Below are positions 62,945 through 64,000 of a stretch of DNA of 64,000 bases, piece after piece (the first letter of the stretch is position 1; every line of letters begins with the position of its first letter). Origin of the DNA: Agromyces aureus. Lineage in GTDB: Bacteria > Actinomycetota > Actinomycetes > Actinomycetales > Microbacteriaceae. The position numbers and the translations under genes were made by a program. Below the pieces are notes generated by a model that was given only the letters and a program-made list of their open reading frames with translations, did not search any database and was not told the origin of the DNA. The DNA lies in the NCBI RefSeq assembly GCF_001660485.1, contig NZ_CP013979.1:4216001-4280000 (forward strand), given 5' to 3'.

Positions 62945-62974
62945 GCCGGTCGAGTAGCGAAGCGTCTCGAGACC
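62945..62974 (+). repeat. Dispersed GGTCTCGA/TCGACCGGC repeat, copy 6
   Basis: Begins GCCGGTCGAGTAGCGAAGCG and ends TCTCGAGACC. It lies in the dcd/tRNA-Gly divergent spacer. Confidence 0.85.
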
Positions 62975-63014
62975 ATTGATACGATGGGACACGTTGCATC
63001 TCCGGATGCCGCAC

Positions 63015-63088
63015 GCCGATGTAGTTCAATGGCAGAACTTCTGCTTCCCAAGCAGATAGCGCGGGTTCGATTCCCGTCATCGGCTCCA
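63015..63088 (+). tRNA. tRNA-Gly (anticodon CCC)
   Basis: The acceptor arms GCCGATG (63015-63021) and CATCGGC (63078-63084) pair fully. The anticodon stem-loop TCTGC-TTCCCAA-GCAGA gives anticodon CCC, and the T-arm is GGGTTCGATTCCC. The discriminator base is T and the terminal CCA is encoded. It reads GGG codons. The 3' end is followed by genes of lower G+C, a common integration site type. Confidence 0.97.
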
Positions 63089-63318
63089 TCTCAGCATCGC
63101 CGCCCCGCTGCCAACCGCCAGGGAGGTCGGTTCGGCCCCTGCCCGTCGCGGCGGGCCGACCCTCGCGCACTCGCCGTGTTCAGGTCTATCCTGACGCCAA
63201 CCGCTGACGAACGCTCCGCTCTGCTCATGGCGGTCATCGGGGGCCCGTCGGCGTCATCCAGATGAGGTGGCTGCGCCACAGCAAGCTCCGCTCCACGCTG
63301 GGCGAAAGGAGGCAATGC

Positions 63319-63828
63319 ATGTCTGAAGCCATTCCCGCGGATCTCGCACAGCCGAATTCCGTCGACACGGACGACACTGATCTGAGCGGTGAGCCGACCC
63401 GCTCGCGCTTCAGCCGCGCACTCGGCCGGCTGCCCTATCTGCTCAGCAGCGCGCCGGTCATCGTGTTCGGGATCCTGCTGTTCTTCTACCTCGTCGTCTA
63501 CGCCGGCATCGCCTCGCTCTTGGGAGACCCCGGCGCGGTCAGCACGAACACCCAGCTGATCCTCGGCAACTACACCAACGTCACCTCCTCGGTCGGAGCC
63601 GGCATCGCCGCAGGGGGCAGCCTGACGATGCTGAAGCGCCAGCGTCGAAACCACCGAATCTCCCAAGCCGCCCTCGACGCGGCCAACGAAGCCCGAAGCT
63701 TCGCCCTCGAAACCCACCGCCTCCTCCACCACTTGCATCCGGAACAAGCCGCCGCACTGGGGCAGAGCCCTGGTCGGCTCGCCGAGCTTTCCACGCCATC
63801 GCCACAAGAACCGAAGGAACAGCCATGA
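63319..63828 (+). CDS. Unrecognised two-span membrane protein
   Basis: 169 residues from ATG 63319, with a full AAAGGAGG site 6 nt upstream. A polar N-terminus (1-38) is followed by a strong transmembrane segment (PVIVFGILLFFYLVVYAGIA, about 46-65), a weaker Gly/Ala-rich second span (about 85-102) and a charged helical C-terminus with LKRQRRNHRISQAALDAANE. Codon use is less G+C-biased than the rest of the window. I do not recognise a family. It is ATGA-coupled to the next gene. Confidence 0.65.
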   Translation: MSEAIPADLAQPNSVDTDDTDLSGEPTRSRFSRALGRLPYLLSSAPVIVFGILLFFYLVVYAGIASLLGDPGAVSTNTQLILGNYTNVTSSVGAGIAAGGSLTMLKRQRRNHRISQAALDAANEARSFALETHRLLHHLHPEQAAALGQSPGRLAELSTPSPQEPKEQP

Positions 63829-64000
63829 CGCTCGAAACCACGCTCAACGAGATCGTCGAACTCTCTCGCGCCGAGCTGCACATCGTCCGCAAGCGGGCCG
63901 AGGAGAAGACGCCGGCTCGCGAGCACGGCAACGACTTCCACGAGATGCAACGCTCCGCCGATCGCCTCGACCACCTCGCTCATGTGCTTCGCAAGCTTCA
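63825..64000 (+). CDS. Unrecognised helical protein, 3' end beyond window
   Basis: 58 complete codons are visible from ATG 63825, which overlaps the stop of the preceding gene (ATGA). The sequence is highly charged and helical (ELSRAELHIVRKRAEEKTP, MQRSADRLDHLAHVLRKLQ), probably coiled coil, with no membrane segment. No family is recognisable from this fragment. It forms an operon with the membrane protein at 63319. Confidence 0.55.
   Translation, partial: MTLETTLNEIVELSRAELHIVRKRAEEKTPAREHGNDFHEMQRSADRLDHLAHVLRKL

Overview
The window is about 70% G+C by eye. It has dense gene packing, frequent GTG starts, many ATGA/GTGA stop-start overlaps, an HspR-controlled dnaK operon, an LPxTG surface protein, a 7Fe-ferredoxin/FprA pair and a dcd gene beside tRNA-Gly. 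Together these point to a high-GC Gram-positive bacterium, most likely of the family Microbacteriaceae (Agromyces- or Microbacterium-like; genus not determinable here). No rRNA, insertion sequence, CRISPR array or recognisable prophage is present, so this looks like ordinary chromosome. The 3' edge, after a tRNA-Gly, holds two unrecognised genes that look less G+C-rich.

Layout. 1-6.3 kb: envelope and housekeeping genes (AI-2E-type permease cut by the window edge, PLDc_N/SHOCT protein, DUF998-like membrane protein, clpS with a DUF2017 gene, an rRNA methyltransferase, a secreted protein). 6.3-11.7 kb: dnaK-grpE-dnaJ-hspR operon read leftward from a promoter with two HAIR (HspR) sites, divergent from a RelA/SpoT-domain alarmone synthetase. 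11.9-20.7 kb: exporters, lipoproteins, a RIO-type kinase preceded by a tiny leader ORF, an LPxTG-anchored beta-propeller protein and a TetR regulator. 20.9-29.5 kb: a six-gene beta-glucoside uptake and hydrolysis operon (GH3 enzyme, family-5 binding protein, two permeases, two ATPases) with a TetR-like palindrome at its promoter. 29.6-38.1 kb: a chelatase gene followed by a tightly coupled assimilatory sulfate-reduction operon (sulfite reductase, cysH, cysD, cysN, an unlisted 34-codon membrane microprotein, uroporphyrinogen methyltransferase, fprA, 7Fe ferredoxin).

38.2-45.1 kb: three small regulator/transport modules (TetR-DoxX, MocR-LysE, XRE regulator with alcohol dehydrogenase and MFS exporter). 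46.0-51.9 kb: a polyamine-type ABC importer opposite a GntR regulator that is coupled to a soluble Cache-domain protein. 51.8-62.9 kb: regulators with hydrolases, ribokinase, a Rieske/FAD oxidoreductase, a YbdK-type carboxylate-amine ligase, an esterase with a PucR regulator, and dcd. 63.0-64.0 kb: tRNA-Gly(CCC) and two unknown genes.

Three genome-wide sequence habits recur. (1) The heptamer GGATGCC/GGCATCC is scattered through genes and spacers, often back-to-back as perfect palindromes, and it forces otherwise uncommon codons. (2) At least seven copies of a GGTCTCGA...TCGACCGGC repeat lie in spacers. (3) A dozen genes have a TANNNT box only 6-9 nt before the start codon and no Shine-Dalgarno sequence, which is the signature of leaderless mRNAs. 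Start codons were chosen from ribosome-binding sites, -10 boxes and domain boundaries. Functions are assigned from recognisable motifs only; no database search was possible.
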